From Thermoplasmatales archaeon UBA509 (lineage in GTDB: Archaea; Thermoplasmatota; Thermoplasmata; Thermoplasmatales; Thermoplasmataceae), in assembly GCA_002498845.1 (NCBI GenBank), contig DAJC01000060.1, positions 1 through 36,841 of the forward strand: a stretch of DNA of 36,841 nucleotides, read 5' to 3'. The notes beneath the pieces are model-generated. The model worked only from the letters and a program-made list of their open reading frames with translations. It was not told the origin of the DNA and did not search any database. This document shows positions 17,717 through 25,943 of this stretch, piece after piece; position 1 is the stretch's first letter; every line of letters begins with the position of its first letter. The position numbers and the translations under genes were made by a program.

Positions 17717-19363
17717 AAGAACATTTATACCAACCAGAAATGCAGCATCTTTTACTATATTTTTGAAGTTCCTGACAATTGCAAGTCTTCTTCCGCGATC
17801 TGATGAATCAGCAGTAAGCACGGGGCAATTTGTATAAAAATCGTTGAAGGTTCTGGTGAGTTCAAGCAGGTAATTGGCAATGGTCTCAGGCTTAAGGCCC
17901 AATACCGCATCATGGAGGACATAGGCGTATTCATACATCTTCTTGACCAGAGGCGCTTCCATGTCACCGTAACTCCCTTCCGGGCTGATATCTGCATTCC
18001 CAGCCTTGCGCAGGATGCTCGCCGCCCTGGCATATGAATACATTATAAACGGTGCAGAATCCCCTTCCAGGCTAAGAGCTTCGGACCATTTGAAGACCAT
18101 CTGCTTGTTTGCATTCAGTTTGACTATGTGAAACCTTATGGCAGACGTGGCAACAGCCTGAGCTATCCCGGAGAGTTCGGATTCCGGCAGTTCACCGCGT
18201 TTGTTCCTCACGATATTCAGTGATTCCTCAATGGTCCTGTCCAGCAGTTCATCTGCAGTCACAATGTTCCCTCCACGGGTGGTCATCTTGCCTGATTCAA
18301 GTGAAACATATGAGTAAAACACGAAATCCAGTTTACCATCCCTGTGAAGGAGGTCCTTCATCACGTATTTGATATGACCAGCGTGCTCCTTGTGGTTTTC
18401 CCCAAGGACATCGATGATCCAGTCGAAATTATCCATCTTGTACTGGTGGTAGGCAATATCTCTGGAAAAGTATAGAGAGGTGCCGTCATTTCTCGTCAGG
18501 AACATTTTCCTTCCTCCACTTGATACGTATTTCGCGCCTCCCTCATCCTCAAGTTCATCTTCAAGGCTTTCCAGCACCCTGTTCACATCGCCGTTCCTGA
18601 TGAGATCGGATTCCCAGGTGTAATCGTCTATCTTTATGCCCAGCCTTTCAAGGGTGCCATTTATGCTGCCAAGTATCACTGAGCAGATTGTCCTTATTCC
18701 GTCCATAACCTCGGGTTTTCCAGCCTCATACTGCCTTATGGTTTCGTCCACTTCTTTCTCCAGCTCAGGATTTGCCTCCACCTCCCTGTGCATTCTCTGG
18801 TATGCCTTCAGAAGATTCTCCGTTGTCAGGTTTCCATTCTGGCCAAATTTCCTGTAACCAACATAGAGTGACGCAACCTGCCTTCCTGAGTCGTTGACAA
18901 AATACTGTGTGGTTACCCTGTACCCGTACCTTGAAAGGATCCTGAACAGTGAATCTCCGATTATGGAGTTCCGGATTCTGCCAATGTGTATGGGCCCTGT
19001 GGGGTTGGTGCTGGTGTGTTCCACAGAAACACGTTCAGGATCCTGGAAGACATCAGGAAACCGATCTGTGCCATATATTTCGCTGGAAATTGCTTCCATC
19101 AGCTTCGATGGACTCAGGGTGAAATTTATGTAGCCACCGGATGGTGTTATGTCAGCAATGTAATCTTCTCCTGAGAGTGCAACTGTGATCTTTGACGCAA
19201 CATCCTCAATCTTAACATCTCCCTTCCTGAGAAGCGAGAATGCTCTCAAAGCGAGGTCTGCATGCCCCGTTCGGTCAGGTGCAATGTCATTGTCCCTCAC
19301 TTCAGGATAGAGCGACCTTATACTTTCAGTAAGTTTCTTCCTGTAATCTTCAAAAAGCAGCAT
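17705..19363 (-). CDS. argS: Arginyl-tRNA synthetase
   Basis: Class I aminoacyl-tRNA synthetase that charges tRNA-Arg. The order is an N-terminal Add-1 domain (about 1-100), the Rossmann core with TNPTGPIHIGR (HIGR at 126-129), the KMTTR motif (359-363), and an alpha-helical anticodon-binding DALR domain ending in NIVKDAAFLVGINVLEEM. The length of 552 is typical for archaea. HIGR replaces the more common HVGH. The ATG start is supported by a TATA-like box about 27 bp upstream, giving a leaderless transcript. Confidence 0.96.
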   Translation of the reverse strand: MLLFEDYRKKLTESIRSLYPEVRDNDIAPDRTGHADLALRAFSLLRKGDVKIEDVASKITVALSGEDYIADITPSGGYINFTLSPSKLMEAISSEIYGTDRFPDVFQDPERVSVEHTSTNPTGPIHIGRIRNSIIGDSLFRILSRYGYRVTTQYFVNDSGRQVASLYVGYRKFGQNGNLTTENLLKAYQRMHREVEANPELEKEVDETIRQYEAGKPEVMDGIRTICSVILGSINGTLERLGIKIDDYTWESDLIRNGDVNRVLESLEDELEDEGGAKYVSSGGRKMFLTRNDGTSLYFSRDIAYHQYKMDNFDWIIDVLGENHKEHAGHIKYVMKDLLHRDGKLDFVFYSYVSLESGKMTTRGGNIVTADELLDRTIEESLNIVRNKRGELPESELSGIAQAVATSAIRFHIVKLNANKQMVFKWSEALSLEGDSAPFIMYSYARAASILRKAGNADISPEGSYGDMEAPLVKKMYEYAYVLHDAVLGLKPETIANYLLELTRTFNDFYTNCPVLTADSSDRGRRLAIVRNFKNIVKDAAFLVGINVLEEM

Positions 19364-19383
19364 GTTCGTCCATATGAATTACT

Positions 19384-19396
19384 TGTAAATATATTC
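19384..19396 (-). promoter_or_regulatory. TATA box of argS
   Basis: On the - strand GAATATATTTACA is centred 27 bp before the ATG, the spacing expected of a leaderless archaeal promoter. Confidence 0.55.
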
Positions 19397-19425
19397 ATCA
19401 TGGTGCCCGGTGAGGCAAGCCGTAT

Positions 19426-20499
19426 TTACTGAGATGGTACGAATTCATAAAGCTCGGTGTATGACCTCAGGAGGGAGAAGAGGCGGTCCTTACCTATCTC
19501 AATCCTCTGGCTCTTTCCCGGTTCATCTGGCACAAGGAGATCAATGGTGCTGCGTTCACCCGGGAATCTTTCACCAAGTTTCTTGACTATGGTCTCAATG
19601 CCGGCATCCTTCAGTGAAGACCTCTTTATCCCAAATCTGTCAAGAACGGAATTTAGAGTATCACGCTGGTTCTTCACCGATATTCCGGATCTCTCGGCAA
19701 GGAAGAATTCAATCAGCATCCCTGTTGACATGTACTGGCCGTAGGTAACCTTGTTCCTGTGTATTTCACCAAGAACTGATCCGATGGTCTTCCCAAATTC
19801 CGTGGCGATGTTTCTCTTTCCCACCTGAGTGGACATCTGCTCTGCCCTTATTCGCATCCCCTTTCCTATGATCTTGCAGACGCCTTCGGATTCCCTGAAG
19901 GAACGAACATCCTCGGCAGTCATTATCATGCTTATTATGGAGTGATCTGCCACCACGCCGTATCTGGCCATTTCCACAAATCCGTCCCTGATCTCGTCAC
20001 TGGTCTGTGATCTTACATAATGGGAATCAACGATGATTTCTGATGGCGTAGACCTGCTGCATATGACATCCTCGTGATTTGAGAAATTGATGCCTGCAAG
20101 GCCGGAAACAGAATTGCCTATCTGTGCAAGCAGTGTTGTGGGAACGGGGATGTAATCCATGCCTCCCCTGTAGGTTGATACAACAAATCCTGCAAGGTCT
20201 AGGACTTCGCCGCAGCCAAGAGCTATGACAAGGGAATCGCTGGAAACGTTCCTGTCTATGAGCACCTTTACTATCTTCTGGTAATTGCGCACATTTTTGA
20301 GGTTATCCCCCTCGTTGAGAGTGATCTTGGTCAGATCTCCCCTTATGGAATCCAGGTCAGGAATATAATGGGAAAACTTTTCCATAACGGAGCTTCCTGA
20401 TATGAATACAACACTGTCGTACTTTCCGGCAGTATCTAGGATGTGATCTGTGGTGCCGTTCCCAAGCACCACCGGAACATCTCTCCCATTGATGGGCAA
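19426..20499 (-). CDS. 3-dehydroquinate synthase-like (AroB superfamily) protein with altered metal site
   Basis: A 357-residue sugar-phosphate cyclase/dehydroquinate synthase-fold protein. The NAD-binding half is recognisable: GCGEVLDLAGFVVSTY (95-110) for GGGVxxDxxGF, and PVPTTLLAQIGNSVSG for the PTTLLAQ segment. The metal site is degraded. The Glu of the ExxKYG motif is kept (E176, in EMARYG), but the FGHTFGH histidines are K237 and S241, and the histidine of HGEAV is Y253. True AroB enzymes need these histidines for Zn2+. The protein may therefore be a divergent AroB with different ligands, another cyclase, or a non-catalytic paralogue. No aro genes are adjacent. The next gene upstream, divergent, is a glucan hydrolase. 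Confidence 0.75.
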   Translation of the reverse strand: MPINGRDVPVVLGNGTTDHILDTAGKYDSVVFISGSSVMEKFSHYIPDLDSIRGDLTKITLNEGDNLKNVRNYQKIVKVLIDRNVSSDSLVIALGCGEVLDLAGFVVSTYRGGMDYIPVPTTLLAQIGNSVSGLAGINFSNHEDVICSRSTPSEIIVDSHYVRSQTSDEIRDGFVEMARYGVVADHSIISMIMTAEDVRSFRESEGVCKIIGKGMRIRAEQMSTQVGKRNIATEFGKTIGSVLGEIHRNKVTYGQYMSTGMLIEFFLAERSGISVKNQRDTLNSVLDRFGIKRSSLKDAGIETIVKKLGERFPGERSTIDLLVPDEPGKSQRIEIGKDRLFSLLRSYTELYEFVPSQ

Positions 20500-22582
20500 T
20501 GTTATTCTTTCAGGAGTGGATGTAATTCAAGTCACCAGTATTGAATGTATTTACCTGAATATAAAGCATTCCCATGAATCCTCCGGGATATCCAATGGAA
20601 TAATTATTAAGTCAGAAAAAAGCTACTGTTTTGTGGATACGGGAGAAAGCATAGCCTCACGCCAGATAGAAGTGCTGATGGATCAGTGCAGGAATCTTGA
20701 CGAATCGTCCAACACCACCCATATGGAATACTGGGTTAAGGTTCCTGAGGACCGGCTCGATGGCTTCAACTATTCCATGATCAAGGGAAAGAAATCCCAT
20801 TTCATTTCATGCATAAACGGCGAGGTCCTTCCAACGGATTTCAGAAGGACCCGTAACGGTTTCTGGAGCGACGGGAAAGGCCATATCTCGGAGTTCCGGG
20901 TTTTCATGGACTGCATTTCAGCTGCTGACTTGCTGAGGAAATATGTCAGAGGACTGGGGTATATTTACCGTGAATACGAGAGCATGGAACGCCTGGATTA
21001 TGTGCTTGCAGACAGGGGGCTGCTTTCCATTTGGTACCGTGCTGATGGGCTCCATTCCATTGAAGTAAAGCTGAAAGTGGATCACAGAAATGCTTGGCCA
21101 GCCGTGGATGAAGATAGGGATATGCATATTTCAGGGAATGAGAAGCAATTTTCAGTAATCAGCACCAGCGGCACAACCTTTTTCAGCGTTAAGTCGGATG
21201 GCAGTGTTTCCTGCAATTTAACTGACGGTTATCTCATCATAGTTGTTAAGAATTTTACTCTGCTGCACCTCACCATATCATCTGATGATGTGCCGGAAGG
21301 CGGGAACGATCTTGATCAGACTGTCAGTTATCATCTGGGAATTAAGGATTCACTCATGATTGAAACTGGCAATAAAAAATTGGATAAGGTATTTCTCTGG
21401 ACAAAGCATGATCTGCTGGAGTTCTATACCGAAACAGGTGTAGGATCAGGATGGTTTGCAGGTTTTCCCGTATTTTCATGGTTCTTTGGACGGGATGGAT
21501 TGTGGATGGGGCTGGCAGCGAACATGTGCGGGCTTGGTGAAATTACGAGAAAGCACATGCAGACACTGCTGAATCATTCCAGGAACGGCCAGATTCCCCA
21601 CGAGATTGCCCTCAATTCTGGGAATCAGGAATATGAGGTTTCCAGAACCAGCACGGACACCCGTTTCATGTCAATTGACAGCAACCTGCTGTGGATCCTA
21701 TGTAACCGATCGCTGAATCACTGGGGCTATGGTCCATTTCCAGATTCAGTTGAAGATAAGGTGCTTGGTTTCTCCATGTCCTGTGACAAAGATGGAGATA
21801 TGCTCATTGAGAATGATTTCAAAAAGAGTCTCATAGGATGGCCGGAGACATGGGCATCGCAGAGGGATGGAAAGTGCGTTGATATCAATGCGCTCTGGAT
21901 TGCCGTGCTTGAATCACTTGGCAGCAGGTTAAATGGCGGGTACTTTCAGACAGCCATTGACAGATATCTGGAGGAGTTCTTCGAAGGACCGGAATTCACA
22001 GATTCCATAGATTCTACTTCAGCACACGCGGTTAAAAGCGCAATGCTGCTGGTGCCTGCAATGTTCCTTGATGACAGGAGGGTGAAGGACCAATTTTCAA
22101 AACTGCTTGGGAGCGACATGATAACGCCATGGGGAGTGCGATCCATGTCTGCTGAAGATAAGAAGTATGATGGTGGATACCACACCGGCATCGTATGGCC
22201 ATTAATGACAGGATGGTTTTCAATTGCTGCTTACAGGCAGGGATTCTTTGACCAGGGATATGACCAGATCAAGACTTTCATTGAAAACGCATTTCATTCA
22301 GCAGATCCGGGAAGAATAAACGAAGCATATTCATCAGACCAGCCCACGCCAACAGGCCAGTTTGCGCAGGGATGGTCCTCATCCATGTTCATCATGTCTT
22401 TGCTGGGAGGAATGGCGGGAATGCCTGTCTGGGGTGATAGCACTAAAGACATCAAATCCGTGTTTCATCCTCATCTGCCAGAGGAAATGAAAGAAATTAC
22501 ACTGAGGCATTTTAACTGGTACGGGGAAAAATTTACAGTGGTCTTGAGCAACCAGAAGATAACCATAGAAAGGGAGGGATAA
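20450..22582 (+). CDS. Glycogen-debranching-type glucosidase (amylo-alpha-1,6-glucosidase family)
   Basis: A protein of up to 710 residues. The C-terminal (alpha/alpha)6 catalytic half (about 305-705) carries the hallmarks of the glycogen debranching C-terminal family: GWFAGFPVFSWFFGRDGLWMG (split at about 334-354), IGWPETWAS, DGGYHTGIVWPLMTGWF and NEAYSSDQPTPTGQFAQGW. The N-terminal half is a beta-rich domain. No signal peptide is seen, so it should act in the cytosol on alpha-glucans. The longest frame runs 50 bp into the divergent AroB-like gene. Better starts are ATG 20492 or GTG 20516; the GTG falls just after a CAGGAG. The exact linkage cleaved cannot be read from the sequence. Confidence 0.83.
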   Translation: MVPFPSTTGTSLPLMGNVILSGVDVIQVTSIECIYLNIKHSHESSGISNGIIIKSEKSYCFVDTGESIASRQIEVLMDQCRNLDESSNTTHMEYWVKVPEDRLDGFNYSMIKGKKSHFISCINGEVLPTDFRRTRNGFWSDGKGHISEFRVFMDCISAADLLRKYVRGLGYIYREYESMERLDYVLADRGLLSIWYRADGLHSIEVKLKVDHRNAWPAVDEDRDMHISGNEKQFSVISTSGTTFFSVKSDGSVSCNLTDGYLIIVVKNFTLLHLTISSDDVPEGGNDLDQTVSYHLGIKDSLMIETGNKKLDKVFLWTKHDLLEFYTETGVGSGWFAGFPVFSWFFGRDGLWMGLAANMCGLGEITRKHMQTLLNHSRNGQIPHEIALNSGNQEYEVSRTSTDTRFMSIDSNLLWILCNRSLNHWGYGPFPDSVEDKVLGFSMSCDKDGDMLIENDFKKSLIGWPETWASQRDGKCVDINALWIAVLESLGSRLNGGYFQTAIDRYLEEFFEGPEFTDSIDSTSAHAVKSAMLLVPAMFLDDRRVKDQFSKLLGSDMITPWGVRSMSAEDKKYDGGYHTGIVWPLMTGWFSIAAYRQGFFDQGYDQIKTFIENAFHSADPGRINEAYSSDQPTPTGQFAQGWSSSMFIMSLLGGMAGMPVWGDSTKDIKSVFHPHLPEEMKEITLRHFNWYGEKFTVVLSNQKITIEREG

Positions 22583-22908
22583 TTTTCCACTCCATGTTTA
22601 TCTCAAAGCTCGGATACTTCTCAAGGTAGCGGTGTTTAATTTCTCTGTTATTTTTTATCAAGATGATGTTTCATTAAACTGTGCTTTAAGCTTATGCCCA
22701 GGATGCTTGATAAGAAGTCGCTTGAGCTGTGTCCGGCAAGGATAAGAAGATAACGGTGTAAACAAGATCATCCTGGATCTGAATTCTCTTTTATTCAGGT
22801 GGCAATACTTGGCAGGCTTATTTGCCTGTGATTCCGGAGTGTAGCTTGAATTGACTGATTTATAGTCAGACTCTCTAAATTCCAGAGGTCCAAGCAAGAA
22901 GCTATTCT

Positions 22909-22920
22909 ACGTATATTATT
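22909..22920 (+). promoter_or_regulatory. TATA-like box in front of a structured segment
   Basis: ACGTATATTATT resembles an archaeal TATA box. About 25 bp downstream is the first hairpin of the candidate RNA, and no open frame follows. Confidence 0.35.
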
Positions 22921-22929
22921 GCTTATGCG

Positions 22930-22995
22930 GGCGTACTGGCTCAATTCTGGTCGTCGAGGCCGGATTGAGAAAGCGGCTCAGTTTGAGAGTATGAG
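22930..22995 (+). ncRNA. Candidate structured RNA
   Basis: CTCAATTCTGG (22940-22950) pairs with CCGGATTGAG (22960-22969), giving a 10-bp stem with one bulge and one G-U pair around a 9-base loop. A second small hairpin, CTCA-GTT-TGAG, follows at 22977-22987, and GGCTCA occurs at the foot of both. The segment is GC-richer than its AT-rich surroundings, as expected for a stable RNA in a hot environment. It does not look like a tRNA, SRP RNA or RNase P RNA. The type is unknown and it may be only an inverted repeat. Confidence 0.25.
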
Positions 22996-23220
22996 TAAAT
23001 CACAAGATCTGGGTAAACCACAGTAATGAATTAATTTCTCCGAAGATATCTGGCACAAAAATGAACGAAATCGAGACACTGCAATTGGAAACAGATTTGA
23101 AAATATAGTTATAGGCAATAACCAGCAAAAACTGGCACACTGTCTGGTATAATTACATATATCGTTAAATGTTGAGATACGAGATGATGGAGATCAAGAA
23201 AAATGATGTGAAATTCTCAA

Positions 23221-24180
23221 TCAAACATAACCTGTGGGAGACTGAGGGATATCTTCAAATTCCTTGAAACGAGTCACGGAAAAATTAAGTCGAGTTCCTA
23301 TAGAAAGCAACTCTGGGCTTTTAAGTACTATATGTTCACCCTTTTCCGTTCTGCCAAAAACGTAGTAAATATCCCCAAAACTCTCAGATGAATCAACGAT
23401 GATCGAATAAGGCCCTGACCCTACATTTGCCCATTCCGGTCTGAAACCCTTGCCATTAACAAAATTCATAGGGAAGTCTCCAACAAAGTCACCAACCCAG
23501 GCAGTAGCTGGGTCTTCGTAAAGTTCTTTATAGGGGGCTATCTGCTGAAACTGTCCCTGATTCAGAACAGCAACCCTGTCGCCAAGTGCCTCAGCTTCCT
23601 TCTGATCGTGTGTTACGAAGACAAAAGTTTGTTTTAGGTCCTGCTGTAGGCGCTTAAGTTCTGATCTAGCAGAGAATCTCACTCTGGCATCAAGATTGCT
23701 AAGGGGCTCATCGAGAAGGAACATCGCCGGGTCTCTGACCATTGCCCTAGCAAGTGCAACTCGCTGCTGCTGACCACCACTGATCTGATTGACCCTTTTG
23801 CCAAGAATCTCTGAGATGTTTAGCTTTTCAGCAACTTCCCTAACTTTCTGTGTTATGTTACCAGAATGGTGCATTTTCAGTGGGAATGCAATGTTATTGA
23901 ACACGTTCATATTGGGATAGAGAGCGTAGTTCTGAAACACCATTGCAAGATTTCTCCTGTTGGGTGGCATTGCAGTAACATCCTTTCCGTCAATTAATAC
24001 CTGGCCGCTGGTAGGTTGTTCAATGCCTACTATAAGTTTTAAAAGAGTCGATTTGCCAGTCCCTGACGGTCCTAAGATCACAAAAAATTCACCCTCTTCT
24101 ACAAGCAGTGAGAGGTTCTTTATGACTGTAGTCTTCCCATAGGTCTTTGAGACATTCCTTAATTCGAGTTTTGCGGTCAT
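23221..24180 (-). CDS. Sugar ABC transporter ATPase (MalK/MsmK type, short)
   Basis: ATPase subunit of the sugar importer encoded upstream on the same strand. Walker A is GPSGTGKS (37-44), the Q-loop FQNYALYPNM, the signature ISGGQQQR, Walker B MFLLDEPLSNLD, and the switch His lies in VFVTHDQKEA. The C-terminal TOBE/OB region (about 235-319) is only about 85 residues, so the protein is 319 long against about 370 for typical MalK. The second half of the regulatory domain seems to be missing. A TATA-like box just upstream suggests an extra promoter for this gene within the operon, perhaps so the ATPase can serve several transporters. Confidence 0.93.
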   Translation of the reverse strand: MTAKLELRNVSKTYGKTTVIKNLSLLVEEGEFFVILGPSGTGKSTLLKLIVGIEQPTSGQVLIDGKDVTAMPPNRRNLAMVFQNYALYPNMNVFNNIAFPLKMHHSGNITQKVREVAEKLNISEILGKRVNQISGGQQQRVALARAMVRDPAMFLLDEPLSNLDARVRFSARSELKRLQQDLKQTFVFVTHDQKEAEALGDRVAVLNQGQFQQIAPYKELYEDPATAWVGDFVGDFPMNFVNGKGFRPEWANVGSGPYSIIVDSSESFGDIYYVFGRTEKGEHIVLKSPELLSIGTRLNFSVTRFKEFEDIPQSPTGYV

Positions 24181-24200
24181 TTTTTTTCACATTCCTGTAT

Positions 24201-24210
24201 ATTTTTATAT
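24201..24210 (-). promoter_or_regulatory. Possible internal promoter for the sugar ATPase gene
   Basis: ATATAAAAAT on the - strand lies 21-30 bp before the ATG at 24180, in the 36-bp gap after the permease gene. No ribosome site is visible, which fits a separate leaderless transcript. Confidence 0.4.
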
Positions 24211-24216
24211 GGGTAA

Positions 24217-25056
24217 TTAGCCGGTGACACCGGAAGTTAAGTAGTTTCCCTTTATGAATTTAGAAAGCACCAGAGTGATTACTATGACGGGTATGGTAAC
24301 AAGGAGGGCGAAAGCGGATGCAAACAGGATATTGCCCCTGGCCGTGCTGTCGATATATATAAGTATAGGTAAAGTAGGATGTACCGGGGAGAGAATAACG
24401 GCGAACGTAAACTCATCCCAGGACATCATCCAGGAGAGCAGAAAAGCCGCAAAGATGCCTGGTTTCGCAAGGGGTAAAATCACTGTGTACAGACTCTGCA
24501 TAAAACCCGCCCCATCAACTCTGGCCTGCAATTCCAGCTGTTTTGGCAGGGACTGGAGAGTACCAGTGATCATGAATATGGTCATAGGTAGGACAACAAG
24601 CTCCTGCGCCAGTGCAAGTCCCAGTGCGGAATCATAAAGTCCCAATTTCAGGAAACTCACACTTATTGGTATGGCAATGGTTAGAGACGGTATCATGGTG
24701 GAAAAGAATAAAACAGAGATTATAAGTGCACTCATTCTGTTTGACATCTTACTCAGACCGTAGGATGCATGGAATCCTAGAACAACAGCAAGAGCTCCAA
24801 CAATCGTGGCAGTAATAAGACTCTTAATAAATGCTGCTTCCAGAATGCTGCTGTAACCCGAGAACGCACCTATTAAATTCGATAAAGTGAACTGCGATGG
24901 CAGCAGCGGAGGGTAATATGCAGCCACAGTCTGTGAAGGGACTGCAAACGCTATAATAATCAAAACATACATTGGTATGAGAGTTACTGTGGCGAAAATA
25001 ATTGCGATAATGAAATAGAATTTCCTGTTTCTAGGATTGTTATATTCGCTTACCAA
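24217..25056 (-). CDS. Sugar ABC transporter permease (MalG type)
   Basis: A 279-residue permease with six predicted membrane helices. The first is FIIAIIFATVTLIPMYVLII. The coupling loop is ARVDGAGFMQSLYTVILPLAKPG and the C-terminus is LVLSKFIKGNYLTSGVTG, the FxxxFxxGLTxGAVK-type end of MalG. The start is TTG, supported by AGGTG seven bases upstream. It begins one base after the stop of the partner permease, so the two are coupled. Confidence 0.92.
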   Translation of the reverse strand: MVSEYNNPRNRKFYFIIAIIFATVTLIPMYVLIIIAFAVPSQTVAAYYPPLLPSQFTLSNLIGAFSGYSSILEAAFIKSLITATIVGALAVVLGFHASYGLSKMSNRMSALIISVLFFSTMIPSLTIAIPISVSFLKLGLYDSALGLALAQELVVLPMTIFMITGTLQSLPKQLELQARVDGAGFMQSLYTVILPLAKPGIFAAFLLSWMMSWDEFTFAVILSPVHPTLPILIYIDSTARGNILFASAFALLVTIPVIVITLVLSKFIKGNYLTSGVTG

Positions 25057-25057
25057 T

Positions 25058-25897
25058 TCAGCTCACCTTTGCAGATCTGCTTCTGTAAAACATTACAAAA
25101 AACGCAAAAATAAGGACAAAAGCCAGGAGTATTGTTGCAGAAGCATAGGAAGGGTGAGGATTTACAATGTCAAACAGCGAATAGGTCATGGTTGTAAGCA
25201 ATGGATGCGGAAACAGGCCATCCTGAGCAATAGCAAAGATATTGAATTCGCTGATCCCGCGTATCATGAGTGCGATGGCAATAAAAGGTGCAAGATTCGG
25301 CAAAGTAATACGGAAAAATCTCTGGAATGTACCAGCTCCGTCCACCATTGCCTGGCTGTATAAATCCGGAGGAATGGTTGTCATTCCTGCCAGTAAAATA
25401 AGAGAGACAATGGGCGTGTTTTTCCAGGAATCAGCAAGAACTGTTATCAAAAGCGATGTTCCAAAGCTCCCTGTCCAGTCAATTGCGTGTCCGCCAAGCA
25501 GTTTTAACATGGTATTGGCATAACCTCCGTAACTGGAGAAAATATCATGAAAAATGACAGCCGTAACAATTGTTGCGACTCCAAATGGCAAGAAAAGGAT
25601 TGCAGAAAATGCTTCTCTTCCTTTGAAAGGCTTTGACAGCAGGCTTGCGACAACAAAACCAATGGAAAACTGGAGGCCCAAGGCCGATGCCGTTACTATA
25701 AAAGTATTAACAATTGGTGAAAGGCCGAATGTACCAATCACAAACTGGTAATTATAAATGGTGTTATGCGCCCTCAGGGTGGAAAAACTTCCATAGACTG
25801 ATTGCAAAGCCGGGATAAATGCAAGGATCAAAACGTATAACACAGCCGGCAAGATCAATAGAAGCGCAATCCATTCATCATTCCTCAACTTCACCAA
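25058..25897 (-). CDS. Sugar ABC transporter permease (MalF type)
   Basis: A 279-residue permease partner. The N-terminal helix is WIALLLILPAVLYVLILAFI, about six helices are present, and the coupling loop is AMVDGAGTFQRFFRITLPNL. It has the usual family-1 sugar permease length. AGGTGAT lies five bases before the TTG start (GTG one codon later is an alternative). The 46-bp gap from the binding-protein gene contains a T run on this strand, which may partly terminate transcription and allow more binding protein than permease to be made. Confidence 0.92.
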   Translation of the reverse strand: MVKLRNDEWIALLLILPAVLYVLILAFIPALQSVYGSFSTLRAHNTIYNYQFVIGTFGLSPIVNTFIVTASALGLQFSIGFVVASLLSKPFKGREAFSAILFLPFGVATIVTAVIFHDIFSSYGGYANTMLKLLGGHAIDWTGSFGTSLLITVLADSWKNTPIVSLILLAGMTTIPPDLYSQAMVDGAGTFQRFFRITLPNLAPFIAIALMIRGISEFNIFAIAQDGLFPHPLLTTMTYSLFDIVNPHPSYASATILLAFVLIFAFFVMFYRSRSAKVS

Positions 25898-25902
25898 AGA
25901 TT

Positions 25903-25909
25903 ATCACCT
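25903..25909 (-). promoter_or_regulatory. Ribosome-binding site of the MalF-type permease
   Basis: AGGTGAT on the - strand matches the archaeal 16S 3' end and lies five bases before the TTG start. It is preceded by a T-rich run that could act as an attenuating terminator. Confidence 0.55.
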
Positions 25910-25943
25910 AATAAAATAAAAAAAGTTTGGTATTTTTGTGGGG

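Larger units (their letters stand above)
22583..23220. other. Non-coding stretch between glucosidase and sugar transporter
   Basis: About 640 bp without a convincing protein gene. The longest - frame (79 residues, near 22658-22897) is low-complexity and unlike its neighbours. The stretch holds a TATA-like element followed by a GC-richer, hairpin-forming segment (listed separately). The rest is AT-rich, with nothing recognisable. Confidence 0.5.

Noticed and set aside
22658..22897. 79-codon - frame in the gap after the debranching gene
   Set aside because: No recognisable domain, promoter or ribosome site; composition is unlike its neighbours.
22921..22990. tRNA gene in the structured segment
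   Set aside because: There is no acceptor pairing, no T-loop GTTC motif and no anticodon arm of the right size.
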